The notes beneath the pieces were generated by a model that searched no databases, was not told the origin of the DNA, and was given only the letters and a program-made list of their open reading frames with translations. From assembly GCA_035578175.1 (NCBI GenBank), contig JAQMRL010000014.1, positions 13,592,274 through 13,656,273 of the forward strand: a stretch of DNA of 64,000 bases, read 5' to 3'. The position numbers and the translations under genes are program-made. The stretch is from Catonia carolina. Its lineage: Eukaryota > Arthropoda > Insecta > Hemiptera > Achilidae. Below are positions 52,815 to 64,000 of this stretch, one piece after another (positions within the stretch are counted from its first letter, which is position 1; each line of letters starts with the position of its first letter).

Positions 52815-54540
52815 TACCCCGGAGCAACTGTGTGATAATTTAACAAAATAAATAAAAACAAAACATAGGACTGAATACATAATTTCTATAATATAATATT
52901 ATATATTTATTTATAAATATATATATAAATACATAAAGTAACAGGTTACAATTTATAAATGAATAAATAAATAAAATATAAATGTCATGCTTGTTTATAT
53001 AAGTGATCGCTATACACGTATGTATTATTCCACATTATCGTTATATTATTAAATTTCTTTTGTAACAAAAGCCATAAAAAAATGTACAATATAATTTTTT
53101 ATTCGTGTATAAATATATAGATATATATAATTAAGAAAATTTAAAAAAAATTCATAATTCAAGCATCTGGTCCAAAAAATTATAATTTATGTACAAATAA
53201 AATTTGTTTCCTTTTTAATATTTATAATATAATTATACACGAGGTACGAGACATTATGACATTTTTTGTACTGATTCAAGACTCAAAGTTCTTTACTTCC
53301 AATTAGGCAAAAACAATATACGAATTGGAATCAATAAATACGGTGAATAATTTTAATACTAACATATAATATAAGCTAACATGAAATTTTAATTAACTTT
53401 CAAAAAAATTTTTAAGGTGACAATGTCAGAAGAAAAAATCTAAATTTTTTAAAATGAAAATTCAACTCTTTCTAAACATATTTTTATATAACTTGTGGGG
53501 ATATGAAGCAAACTTATATTTATTTTTATATAATGAAATAGAAAATACTGAAGTAGTTTTTAAGCATTTAAAAATCGATTTTTGAATTTTTTAATGGCTA
53601 GATCCCTTTAGAAACTAAATGATGTTGTTAAAAATTTTTAAAGATATTGTCTTGCATTCTGGTTAAAGAAAATGTTACATTAATTCATCCAATCAATTCT
53701 TAAATTGTTTTGAATCAAACTGAAACATGAAGTGTAATTGGATGCTAAAAAAAGTAATGTCTCATTCCGCTCGAAGAAGTTAAAAAAATTGTATAAAAAA
53801 ATTTTGCAAGATTTCTTAAAGCTTATTATTTGAAATTTCTTTAAGGAAACAATTTTTATATATATTGAATAAAATTTTTTTAAATAAAATTTATTATATT
53901 ATTTTGTATACCTACCTAGAATTTTTTTATTAAAATTTAAATTTTTTGTATTGTACCATAAATTTTTATGTAATTGTAAATAAAATTGTAAATATATAAT
54001 TATACTATTAATAAATAAATAAATAATGTAAGTAATTAATAATTTATAAAATATAACATTGTAAAAATTTTTTAAATGTTCTGAAATTTTTTTAAAGAAA
54101 TTGATTCAATTAATTTAATAATAAATATGTATAGGGTGGTTGAAAATTTGTGGTATATTTAAGTAATTGTTTAAAATATTAGAAGAAATTTTTTTATCTG
54201 TTTTATCAGATTTTTTAAAACGGAGTTGATTATTTAGGTTATGCCATGAGACAATTTTAAAAACAAATTCTTCTAAATTCAATCCATCTGTATTAGAGTC
54301 GTAAAAATTATATATGTATATATATTACTTATATTATTTTAATTTTATTATAAATGAAAAATCCTTTGAATGAATCCTTTGCCTCATGGGCTGGAGGCAA
54401 TTTTTAAACAGCCTTAAAGCCTTTGATTTATGGCAGAAACCAATAGTGATTTCTGTATCAAATCTTGTAAGAGGAATTAAATGATTCTGATCAAAGTTTT
54501 CTGGTTTATTTGGTACAAAAAAAAATATTTGAGATATATT
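52815..54540 (+). other. pnr: Probable 3' UTR and downstream AT-rich sequence
   Basis: Low-complexity, very AT-rich and largely free of the dispersed repeats that fill the rest of the window, with several AATAAA motifs. This fits a long 3' UTR or gene-proximal DNA. A CTTCCGG-family scrap appears near 54380-54510. Confidence 0.4.
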
Positions 54541-54555
54541 ACCTTCCCCGTTTGC

Positions 54556-54725
54556 CCGTAACAGACAGGTGGAGTGTCAAATTATTTACACTCAATCTGT
54601 TCATTGCAAGGCTAAAATAAATAATTCTGTTTCTTATTACATGGTCTACCTATTAAATGACTGAATCATTTAAGAATAGAGAAGGTAGAGGTGTAAAAGA
54701 CACTAATCAGAGTTATCTCCTCTGA
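54556..54725 (+). repeat. R400 copy, 3'-truncated
   Basis: The first ~170 bp of the family (CCCGTAACAGACAGGTGGAG to CTCCTCTGAAAATAATAATA). Confidence 0.65.
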
Positions 54726-55277
54726 AAATAATAATAATTTACAGCTCTGGAACCAATTTTATTCAATTTTTCAGATTGAAAAACATAAGAAACAATCGTA
54801 TTTGTATCTTTGTAACTACCTTTAACATTTTTATACGGCCTTACTTCACCGAGGGTACAGAGTTCTAGGTGAAATTTTTCACTAGCTCTCTAACTAAGCG
54901 TTTTCAGGCATATATGTTTATATGACCTTTTTTTCTTATTTTTAGTTAAAGAATGAGATCCCAAGAGATTACCGTATAGTTTTTAATCTCCCTGTATATA
55001 ATCAAACTACACTAATTTTATGTCTTTGTAGAAAATACAGACAGTTAAATAAAATGGAATACAACTATTGCGATTATTTTATATTGCTGCGTTTATACTT
55101 TTATAGTAGTGACGTGTATGAACATGCATGTATGACGTGCACATACATGAGCAATTTACAAGTTCCAACTTGATGTGTACATGCTCCTTGTAATTTAATC
55201 TCCTTCTATAATACTCACTGTGAGAAAATGTTTGAACACGTATATGGTCGTGTTTGAACAAGTCGTGTTTTTACTAG

Positions 55278-55390
55278 TATTTAAAAGGCGCTGGCTATCG
55301 GACAACTTCAGTTAAGTCTCGAATCCGAAGCGTGCATCTGCTGCTTTTATTTTTAATGGTGCAATTGAAGTTAAAAACTTATATAAGTAA
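55278..55390 (+). promoter_or_regulatory. Candidate TATA/Initiator core promoter with splice donor
   Basis: TATTTAAAA at 55278-55286 lies 32 bp before the A of an arthropod Initiator-like TCAGT (55308-55312). Two TGACGTG CRE-like half sites occur near 55110-55140. A GTAAGT donor-like site follows at about 55386. The spacing is textbook, but no downstream product is recognised. It may belong to a transposon, since a hAT-like end follows at 55418. Confidence 0.3.
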
Positions 55391-55417
55391 GTTTATAATA
55401 AATGATTTTTTCTTACC

Positions 55418-55459
55418 CCAATGGGGGTCGGGACCCCTAGGTTGAGAATCACTACTCTA
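55418..55459 (+). repeat. hAT-like element end
   Basis: GGGGGTCGGGACCCCTAGGT and TGAGAATCACTACTCTAGAA match the usual form of hAT termini (GGGGTCGCGACCCC...TTGAGAACCACTG). No partner end recognised. Confidence 0.5.
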
Positions 55460-55808
55460 GAAGCTTTACTAAGTAAAACGAGGAGTGAGGTCGTTTACAA
55501 CTGCATTCTTCACTGAGTGTAAAAGTATGCTTATCAGCGTGCCCGGCCCTTTGAAAAGCATCTACATGGCACCCTGCAAATGACACCTTCACTTCATTCC
55601 CCACAGGGTCTGGCTGTATAATAAAATGTATTACTCTCAAAGGAGATAACTCTGATTAGTGTCTTTTACACCTCTACCTTTTCTGTTCTGAAATACTTTA
55701 GTCATATAATTTTTTGACTTAGTGATAAGAAACAGAACTATTTTTTGTAGCCCTGGAACCAATAGATTGACTAAAACTAATTTAACACTCCACCTACCTG
55801 TTATGGTC
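55460..55808 (-). repeat. R400 copy, 3'-truncated
   Basis: From AGCTTTACTAAGTAAAACG to CCACCTACCTGTTATGG; the tail portion is lost next to the hAT-like end. Confidence 0.7.
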
Positions 55809-55809
55809 A

Positions 55810-56960
55810 ATGTAATCTAGCATGTCTCTACTCCATCGGTGTTACAGTCGCCTTTGTACCATTCCTAGCAGATCAGGAGAATTTATTTTACGTATTAATG
55901 AATAATTATGATTCATATGTTTTTCTCTAAAACTACGGTAAAATTTTATAAATGTTTATAAAATTTAAATAATTTTTATAATAAAAAAATATTTTATAAT
56001 TCGTCATCATGGCGCATTAATAAAACTCCAGACTGTACAGTCAATTATGAAAATAAAACAAATATTTAAAAAATATTTTTCGTGACCTTTTAATATAAAC
56101 ATTTTATTAATTACTAAAAAATTGTATATTTTTTTCGAAACACCCTATACAAAAAATTAATTTTTCATATTTCTTGAACATGTGTTATAATTAAATGTTT
56201 AATATACGACTTGATGATATTTATGTAAAAAATTACAATTTTTTAAATAGACTTATAATTGATTTTTATTTTTTTAAATTGAATTAATTTATATTACTTG
56301 ACCGATCTCATTATAGCAAATGTTATAGTATTTATATATTTTTAAGATGTTAAAAAATTTCGACCAGTGCTTTTCATTTGTTAGTTATATTTTTTTAAAT
56401 AATAAAGAAAATTTAGTGATCTTTAGTTAATTTAGTCTATTTATTATTGAAGTTTTTAACTTTATTTTCAGTTAAAGAAAAATACGATCGTATTTTGTTA
56501 ATGATTTTCGTATATTCTATGTGGGTTTTATTTGGCTTTAAATTTTTTTTGTTTAAATTTCATAATGGCCCTCCGGGCCAGCCCAGTCAGTAAGCTGGTA
56601 GAAAGTCACTTATTTGTTGAGTAATACCGGTTGGGCAAGCGACTTTGTATGGTGACCAGCTGACAGGCATCTATAAACAAACTCTACTGGGGGTCCCTGT
56701 TCAAACTCATGCCTAATGCACTTCAAAAATACAGCGATCAAATTGGGTAGTTATCAATAATTTACAGTTCCCGATAACAAATAAAAGCTAAAAAACAAGA
56801 AAATAAATCATAACGTTGGTCGTAGAGGCCTACCTAAAGAATGAAATTGTACGTGACTATAAAATTTACATTTCTTAAATTTACAAGTAAAAAACAGTGT
56901 AGATCTTCTGTTATTTCCAGAATTTCGAGAAATGAAAATTGATGATAACATAAGTTTTTT
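55810..56960. other. AT-rich spacer with possible tRNA-like scrap
   Basis: Around 56575-56710 a GC-richer segment has a CCTGTTCAAACTC B-box-like motif and could be an old SINE. Otherwise nothing recognised. Confidence 0.3.
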
Positions 56961-56969
56961 AATTTTTAT

Positions 56970-57926
56970 ACTTTCTCTTGCCTATATAATATTATAAGAA
57001 AGGCGAGTATTGTTTTCATGTCGATTTTTTTAAAATTGAGTTTTCACCGGATATATAAGTTTTCAGAGCTTGTGAACCCAAAAAAAACATGTTTTTAGCG
57101 TTTGGTCTCTGTATGTGTGTGTGCGCGCGTGTGTTTGTAAACAGAATATCTCAAGAACGGAACATTGTAAGAACTTTAAACTTGAAACTTAAGTTAGGTA
57201 ACTTAAAAATCGTAAAAAGGACCCGACACAAACATTTTCATCAATATTGGTCAACCAGAAGTAGTAGTTTATTCGTGTCATTTTCACTTTTTTCGATTTT
57301 CTCAAAAACGGCTCCTACGATATTTTTAAAAATCACCTCCATACTACATTTTTTATACTCTACAAGATAGGGAAGGCGGCATGTCTGCTGAAATTCTAGG
57401 AGAGGCTGTTTTCACGTAAAAGAATTGTTTTTTTAAGATTGCGGCTTTAATACGCATTTTGGAGCAAAATTGTATAGTAAAAGTTGTAGAGAATTTGAAG
57501 ACCTACAACTTTTATTTCAAACATGTTTTTTGTATAATGCTTAGTTTAGCGGTAATTACCGATTTTCTGTTTTTGTCTCACGAAATCGTGTAAAAAAATC
57601 GATTTTTTTCAAAGATTTCAGCCTTATTATGCATTTTAAGACAAAAAAGTAAAATCAAATTTGTAGGAAATTAAAAGATGTGCAACTTTTATTTAGAGAA
57701 TTTTCTCTTTGGAGCCTAGTTTAGCGTGAATGAGTGATTTTCCGTATTTTTAAGCCAAACTGAAGTTGATTTTCATTTTGCGTCTTTCACTCATGATTAA
57801 AATTTGGTTATGTTTATTGAGGTTCGTTTTTTTTGTTAATTTCTAATGTTTCATTACTAATGTTAGGTTTATTGTTAAATATTTGCATTGGCAAGAAAAA
57901 GTTGTGTGAGTGTTTTACTCCAGATT
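56970..57926 (+). mobile_element. H1 element, full length
   Basis: From ACTTTCTCTTGCCTATATAA to TTTTACTCCAGATTTT, with a TG/CG tract at 57112-57135 and the internal hairpin at about 57478-57520. Confidence 0.85.
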
Positions 57927-57929
57927 TTT

Positions 57930-58570
57930 CAATTTAATCTTTGGACCATACCATTTTTTAAAAAAATGACGAATAACATAAAATTTTAACAAATTAATTT
58001 CTACGTTTTTTGCGTATTACTAATTTTTGGAGCACCTGAGGAAGTCATAAAAATGTCGGTATATGTGAATATACAAGATAATTAACTGGTAAAAATTTCA
58101 GCTTGGTAGGTTTATTGGTTTCTGAGAGAAATGTAACCTAGTGAAAAAATCTAAATTTACGGGAAAACGCAAGAAATAAGAAAGCACAAATCAAAAAAAA
58201 AAAATTTACACAAAAAGTAAATTTCCCATCAACAGTTGTTTAAAAAGCTGAACCAACAGCTAAGAATACAAAAAAACAGTGATGCAGATATTTTAAAAAC
58301 TAAAATTCTCTTTGCACTAAAACGAGCAGTATAAAATTGTGAAAAATATTCGTTCTTGGTAACATAATAATTTTTCTGTGTTAACTTGATAAAAACTTAA
58401 TTTTTTCGTACAATCATTATTTTCTTGACGTAATTTAATGTTTTTCTGGCAGATTTAGGCCTAGACTATTGAGAAACATAAAAAACCAAAAATTGAAACC
58501 TTGAGTTTAAACCATCGTGTCATTTCTCCTTAAGTTAAGATTAGAACTGATGTTATACGAACTTAAGGGG
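57930..58570. other. Spacer, nothing recognised
   Basis: AT-rich with no coding frame or repeat family identified. Confidence 0.35.
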
Positions 58571-58574
58571 ACTA

Positions 58575-59110
58575 AGGGAACCGCTAGCCCAATACCTGGA
58601 TGTCTTAAAACATGCCCCACTAGCCAATCCCTCCTTCTGGTAAGATGCTTCCATATAACCTACTTCTTTTTTCATCCACTCGCCTAAGAACCTCTAAATT
58701 ACTTATTTTGTCCACCCACCTAATCTTTAACATTTTCATATAACACCACATTTCAAAAGCTTCTATCCTTTTCGTTTCTACAACCCCTATCGCCCACGTT
58801 TCACTCCCGTATAATGCAACACTCCAAACATAATGTTTTGATTAATTTTTCCTAATCTGTAAATCAATGTTTTAGTCAGTAAGCTGTTTTTTTGTTTCAA
58901 AGGCTTTTCTAGCTTGAGCAATTCTGCTTTTGATATCACTTGTGCTTCTACCATCCTTTGTTATTTCACTCCCTAGATTGCAGAATTCCCCAACTTCTTG
59001 TATTTTTTCGTTGCCTACTTTTAAATTTCCCGTCTCTTCTAAACCACTCTTGCTGCTGCACAACACTTTGGTTTTGTTCTTATTAATTTTCATACATACA
59101 ATTAAAATCT
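58575..59110 (-). pseudogene. RTE-like LINE reverse-transcriptase fragment
   Basis: The minus-strand frame at 59120-58872 includes MKINKNKTKVLCSSKSG, VGNEKIQEVGEFCNLGSEIT and STSDIKSRIAQARKAFETKK, the region that joins the reverse-transcriptase palm to the thumb. The ORF tail seen in the 52030 copy follows in broken frames to 58575 and is cut before its C-terminus. Together the copies at 48845, 52030 and 58575 cover about 220 residues of one protein. Confidence 0.72.
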
Positions 59111-59199
59111 CATAAAACATAAGCTACACAAACACAAAAAAAAACAGTACAGTACATATTTTTTCGTTATTAAGGAAACAATGACTGTAAAAAACATTA

Positions 59200-59480
59200 T
59201 TTCATTTTGTAAACTAAGTTGTAATTTTTGTTTGTTTGGTTTTCAATTCGTAAAACATGTCTTCAATCTTATTTTCAATGTTTAAAACTTTTTGTAAATT
59301 TTCATCTACATTGTGATAATGACGTACGTAGAAACAATACGAATAGCGTCTAGTGCCTGTTTACTTGAAGGGGCACTATTTCTGTTTCCATTTCATCGTC
59401 ATGTTCACTTTCTTCCTCGTTGTTTTAGTTTAAGACATTTTCGATGATTGCATCATCGCCAACATCTGCTGAAGTGACAA
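59200..59480 (-). pseudogene. Tigger-like transposase C-terminal fragment
   Basis: Minus-strand frames give ADVGDDAIIENVLN, an acidic NNEEESEHDDEMETEIV run and, after a frameshift, NIENKIEDMFYELKTKQTK before a stop. An acidic hinge followed by a coiled, Glu/Lys-rich tail is typical of Tigger/CENP-B-like transposase C-termini. Stops and a frameshift make it a pseudogene. Weak, composition-based call. Confidence 0.4.
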
Positions 59481-59539
59481 GTCATTGTCTGCCCCTAGAT
59501 AGGCTTATAAATCCATATCCTGAAGATATTGTTTAGCCG

Positions 59540-60080
59540 CTATAGAGATTTTTATGCCGCTATAAAGAGAGTTAAATACTTCTTCCTCTTCTTACTATCA
59601 AGGATTAGGCATAAGCCTGTTCCGAACTCACAAACCATCCTGCACGTCTACAGAAACACGAGACATTCCAACCCGTATATCTCGACTACTGCCATCTTCT
59701 TCGAGGTCTTACCACCTCCCTTCTTCCAACTGGAACATATTCCGTCACTTTTAGAGGTATTCTCCCCTCTGGCATCCGTTCCAAATGTTAAATACATTAC
59801 CGTAATATACGAAAGGGTCGGGGACGGCAAATAATGCCGCAAAAGAGAATTTTCCGCAGTAGAGAGATTTTACTGTATCATGATTCTCCACCATCTGCAT
59901 TAGCAGAAATTGCAAAACAGTCAGATGTAAAACAAAATAAAATTGGTACTGTAACGGTGGGTTTTTACGTGTTTAAATTTCATTCCTACAGCCGGGAATC
60001 GAACCCGGGACCATTTTAGTCAATTTATTGATTCATTTGTTTAATATATATGATATACCCTGGTCCCTGATGTTTGTACC
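59540..60080. repeat. GC-richer unclassified block with SINE fragments
   Basis: 59540-59830 has raised C content and overlapping open frames on both strands without similarity I recognise. 59880-59945 matches the SINE-B tail. 59993-60015 (GGGAATCGAACCCGGGACC) is an inverted tRNA-like B-box region. Confidence 0.4.
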
Positions 60081-60084
60081 TTGA

Positions 60085-60260
60085 CTGAATGAGGCCGCAT
60101 GGGCGTAGTTGGTTACGTGCTCGTCTCTCATCATGGGGTCTTGAGTTCAAATCCTATTCAGGCACGAAATATTTTCATACGTTACAAAAAAAATCATTTC
60201 ATCCTTCACCGTCTGCATTAGCAGTAATTGCAGAACAGTTCTGACGTTAAACAAAAAAAA
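60085..60260 (+). repeat. SINE-B (tRNA-derived)
   Basis: The head is GGGCGTAGTTGGTTACGTGC and the B box GAGTTCAAATCC. The body AAATATTTTCATACGTTACA is shared with 51232-51381, followed by GCATTAGCAGTAATTGCAGA and an A-rich tail. Confidence 0.75.
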
Positions 60261-60261
60261 A

Positions 60262-61095
60262 AAAAATCTTTCGAGGCTAGATTTTACTTATCGATGAATT
60301 GTGGGAGAACTTATATACAAAGTAGTGGGGGTAATTAAAATTTTTTTCGCACATCTCACAGCTCAAGAACGAAATTAAAATAAATTTAAATTAAAAATAA
60401 AAATTACAAAAATATATTACTTTTCAAACAAGATAATAACCTGAAGAGTATACGAAAATCATATAAATTTTTTTTGGTTTGATAAAATTGAAAAAATGGC
60501 TTAAAATGAGTACAAATTATGTAAAAACAAATAATTTTTTTTTGTATGTATTGTATTTTGTTTGTATGTAGTAAATTTTGAATGTAATTACGTGCGAAGT
60601 GATTGTGTAGATGAAATGATTGATAAAAAAATCTACTCGAAATCATGTGCAATCTTAATTTTTAATTAATAATAATTTTAGGTTATGTTTTGTTAATTTA
60701 AATTGAATTTAGTTATTTAATTATTAATTTATGAATAAAATATTATAGTGTAATAAAATTTAAATACTTAATAAATTAGCTAACATAATGTGTGTTAAAT
60801 TCAAATTGTTGTTTCTTAATTTATTTTATTTTTTTAATTTCCTGATTTTCCTACCTTTGTTAGTTTATCCTGTAGATCCTCGATATATTATTGTTTTCGC
60901 ATTTACCGTGGCTCGAATTTAATTCCATTCATACGAGGAAATAAAAATTTTGCCTCCACCCGTTTTGTCACTTTGTTTCTTGCGAGTTTTGATTGGATAA
61001 TTTAAACTCCTACGGTGATGCATAAATACGCCAACACTTTCTCTTACATGATTACTCATTTCAGTATTTTGTTATGAAAAGTGATAAATTTTCTC
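60262..61095. other. AT-rich spacer, nothing recognised
   Basis: No repeat family or convincing frame. Confidence 0.35.
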
Positions 61096-61098
61096 TAG

Positions 61099-62245
61099 AT
61101 AATTCCGGATAATTGGGGCACATCAGGACCGGAGCATTTTGGCCAAATTAAACGGTTAGCCCTAATAAACGAATTCGTAAACTGTGGCGTATACGATACT
61201 GTATTTTATTAAAATTATCACATACATATATTTTACAAGCAAGTTCTATTTGTATACACAGGAAACAAATAAAAGGGTATCAGAACAATGACTAACTTTT
61301 TAGCAAAACCTTTTGCCTTGGTTTTAAGCATTGGACCATCGACACTAACACCTTGCAAAGTTACAATGGCGAACCATTCATTCAACGCTTCTCAACAAAT
61401 GGATCCTTCATTCACATTTATTTTCTGAGATGTTCCATTAACTTTTAATGCTCACTCTTGGCGTATTTTCTTTTCTTGGAGCACGATACAAACAATCACA
61501 ATTTCTGGTACACAGGTTAGTTCCGATAGTTTAAGTGAGGATAGTTTTAGTTCAAGTGAGGAGGATACGTTTTTATTTTGTCGAGGAGTTTAATTCGTTC
61601 ACACAGTCATATCGATACGCGGCAATTAACTCACAAAGACGTTGATAGTAGGTACTGTACTGTAAGACTATGCAAAAAAAATATCAACAAATGTGTGAAA
61701 CGAATGGGAATTTAAAAAAAAGTATGCCTGCAGATAATAAAACCAGACTCAAAAATCGGTGTGTTACAGTACACTCATGAAATCATAAAAACTGATGAGA
61801 AGTATGGAATTACGAACGTTATATGTACGTATGACACGGGACAACTAACCATACGTTGCAAGGTTGGGCATAACTAGTGGATATGACTCACTGAAATTTG
61901 TGCAATGACGATTATGTAGCCTACACATTGTACTTTAAATAACATCTCTGTTATAACTGATGTGTGATTACTGTTGTTTATCTGTCGAAATGTTTACTAC
62001 CTGTATCCTGCCCATTATTTTATCTTGCGCTTAGAACCGCGTTTGTTCGTCGCTGGCCTGTAATGGTTTTAATAAAACATATTTTCTACATACATCAGAT
62101 TGGCCCCTAAAAGCGGCATTATGGACCGAATAAACTGAGTACTTATCAATGTAAAATCCCGTTCTGTTTTTGTTCATTAAAGAGCTGTCCCAAAAAACCG
62201 GCTGCCCCAATTAACCAGTGAACCAATTATCTGGAATCAATAGTA
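61099..62245. mobile_element. Tigger/pogo-like non-autonomous element (old)
   Basis: The left end AATTCCGGATAATTGGGGCA matches the 52573-52692 terminus. The right end inverted (TTGATTCCAGATAATTGG) is a diverged version. No transposase recognised between them. Confidence 0.5.
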
Positions 62246-62279
62246 TATAAAAAGTGTAATTAAAATTCCTTTTCATGAC

Positions 62280-62630
62280 ACGACGCGTCTCATGTGACAA
62301 TTTAAAAAAAAATTTACCTTTGGTTTATGGCAAAAACCGTTAGAGATTTCTTTATCTACTCTTATAGAGAAACCAACGACACTATTTTTGTTTACAAATT
62401 CCTGTTTTGATTTCTTGACTTCCGGATTTGGGCCTCCGGTTCATACTGGAAGGTTGACTTCTGGTTGATACTGGAATTTTAAATCCAGTGATTTATGTAT
62501 CTACTCTTTCAGAAAAATCGAATGACCCTATTCTTGTTTCCAAATTCCGACTTTGATTTCTTGACTTCTGGTTTTTGGTAACTTCCGTTCAAAACCGGAA
62601 CCTAATTTAGACCCACTAACTTTCTGTATA
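62280..62630 (+). repeat. CTTCCGG-type dispersed repeat
   Basis: TGATTTCTTGACTTCCGG and TGATTTCTTGACTTCTGG recur about 130 bp apart, as in 2110-2535. Confidence 0.5.
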
Positions 62631-62634
62631 TACA

Positions 62635-62715
62635 GTAAAACCTCCTCAAAACGACCACGTACGGTGAACTCAATAAGTGGTCAGTTTGAGAGGTGGCCGT
62701 TTAGGGAAAGTAGAG
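62635..62715 (+). repeat. pogo/Tigger-type terminal repeat
   Basis: TATACAGTAAAACCTCCTCA followed by AAACGACCACG is the familiar CAGTA.AACCTC... type of DNA-transposon end. Confidence 0.45.
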
Positions 62716-62992
62716 GTCAGGACAATACCCTTTTTAAAATAACTTCATTATTATGAAAAGTGTATGATTATTTACCCCAAAAATATTGTTTACATAAAAT
62801 TTTAATTTTTTGTACTGTGACCACTACATCCAACGTACTTACAAACCGACCGAAATGAATAAACTACACTATTGAATTGTATGAATGTTTATAGGGTTCT
62901 GTACATAACGTCATCTATGGTTAATGGCGTTAAAAAAATAGGGTTAAAATTAATACCTTTAGTTCTATTACCTGTTACAGCTTGTTGTTATG

Positions 62993-64000
62993 TTGTTTCG
63001 GCCATCAGCCAAAAGGCTGGTTTGAATCTCTTAAGATTTTACTAAGTAACACAAAACAAATGAGGTGGTTTACCAAAGCCTTTCACACACAGTTGAAAAG
63101 TATTGTGACACTTATCGCTAAGGTCCGTTTCGGGATCTAGGTTATTAAATAATTAATACACTAAAGTTTACAATTACAAATATTTATTACACTAAAAGAT
63201 TTACAAAATAAATAATAAACTAATTATAATGAAGTAATACATTAAATAACTTAAATAATTTACGTAGTACTACTTACAATAATTATATACAAAGCATATA
63301 CACAAAAACTGAATATAATGCACATACACAAGGTAATATAACAAAAGTTAACCACTACAACACTTGGATACGTAACCTGTACTACGCACCGTTAGCCATT
63401 CAATAAACACTCGTCAGAGATCAAACGGATACTAACTCCCGACCGCACCCGAGGCTCCCTTTATATAGGTTAGATGAAAGAAGTTTCTCGAAAGACACAT
63501 AAATTCGATCAAAAAGATAATTCCAGAGTGGCAGAGAAATTCCATGAAAATAATTAAGTACAAAAAACCCTTTTTACTGGAAAAGTCTTAACTATTGTAA
63601 ACAAATAAATAGATCTATTGTGAATAGAATAAAACTTGTTACAGGTAATCAGCCGACCTTTTCATAAATAGTTGTACAACAAAGACCTTTTATAAATAGG
63701 TATACTTTTATTGTTACTACTGCCCTACTGTTACTTTTTCACTCTATTATCTACTCTTTACCATTTTATGAATGAAGTACTAGAAATTTCTTGAACCATA
63801 TTCGTCTTCGATATTGTCACAGTATGCTCGTCCGCATGGCAGACACTCTGAAAAGCATTTACCTTCCACTCTGCAAATGACACCTTCACTTAATTCACCA
63901 CAGGGTCTGGTTGTATAATGAAATTCGTTACTTTCTGAAGAGATACCTCTGATACATCTGATCCGACATGTAAGAGGAGTGTTGGACGTCCACGAAGGAA
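62993..64000 (-). repeat. R400 copy interrupted by a solo LTR, runs off the window
   Basis: The tail half lies at 62993-63103 (TGTTGTTTCGGCCATCAGCC) and the remainder from 63822 (GTATGCTCGTCCGCATGG). The 5' end is beyond or near the window edge. Confidence 0.75.
63104..63821 (-). mobile_element. Solo LTR (718 bp)
   Basis: Starts TGTGACA and ends TGTCACA (TG...CA with a 7-bp inverted end). The 4-bp duplication GTAT lies at 63100-63103 and 63822-63825, inside an R400 copy whose sequence is continuous without the insert. On the minus strand TATATAAAGGGAGCC (about 63470-63456) looks like a TATA box, so the LTR probably reads leftward. No internal retroelement genes remain. Confidence 0.82.

Noticed and set aside
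1..64000. CRISPR arrays, operons, ribosome binding sites or replication origins
   Set aside because: The window is animal nuclear DNA; repeats are dispersed transposons, not regularly spaced arrays.

Overview
This is AT-rich, repeat-dense animal genomic DNA. The one host gene I recognise is an insect GATA transcription factor of the pannier (GATA-4/5/6) type. Its family, together with the mariner, jockey and RTE-type elements around it, points to an insect. A hemipteran-like lineage is possible but unproven. No bacterial, plasmid or CRISPR features are present.

Host gene, plus strand. An internal exon at 17198-17332 encodes the C-terminal GATA zinc finger. The next exon, 49960-50241, encodes the basic tail plus a proline/histidine-rich segment. 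The intron between them is 32,627 bp. A probable last exon at 52788-52814 adds eight codons and a stop, followed by AT-rich sequence with AATAAA signals. The N-finger and 5' exons must lie left of the window.

Everything else is transposable elements, often nested. (1) A family I call H1 is about 935 bp. It has 13-bp inverted repeats near both ends, a terminal hairpin and a (TG)n tract at one fixed internal position, and it occurs in about 30 full or partial copies on both strands. It looks like a non-autonomous Helentron/DINE-like element. (2) R400 is about 390 bp, with an (AAC)n-like tail and 9-11 bp target duplications, in about 12 copies. (3) SINE-A, SINE-B and SINE-C are tRNA-derived. (4) A jockey-clade LINE at 21362-25896 has two intact ORFs, a 28-nt poly-A tail and a 15-16 bp duplication, and sits inside an H1 copy. 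(5) RTE-like and other LINE fragments are present. (6) DNA transposons include a palindromic mariner (257-2034), a Harbinger-like element with a Tigger-like element inside it (30609-31897), two foldback families, TTAA-flanked elements, and hAT-like and IS630-like remnants. (7) A solo LTR lies at 63104-63821.

Layout: 0-17 kb is repeat-filled upstream/intron sequence, 17.2 kb the finger exon, 17.3-50 kb the giant intron with most nested insertions, 50-52.8 kb the 3' exons, and 52.8-64 kb the likely 3' UTR and downstream repeats. Family names H1, R400 and SINE-A/B/C are local labels. Repeat boundaries are read by eye and approximate unless a target duplication is cited.
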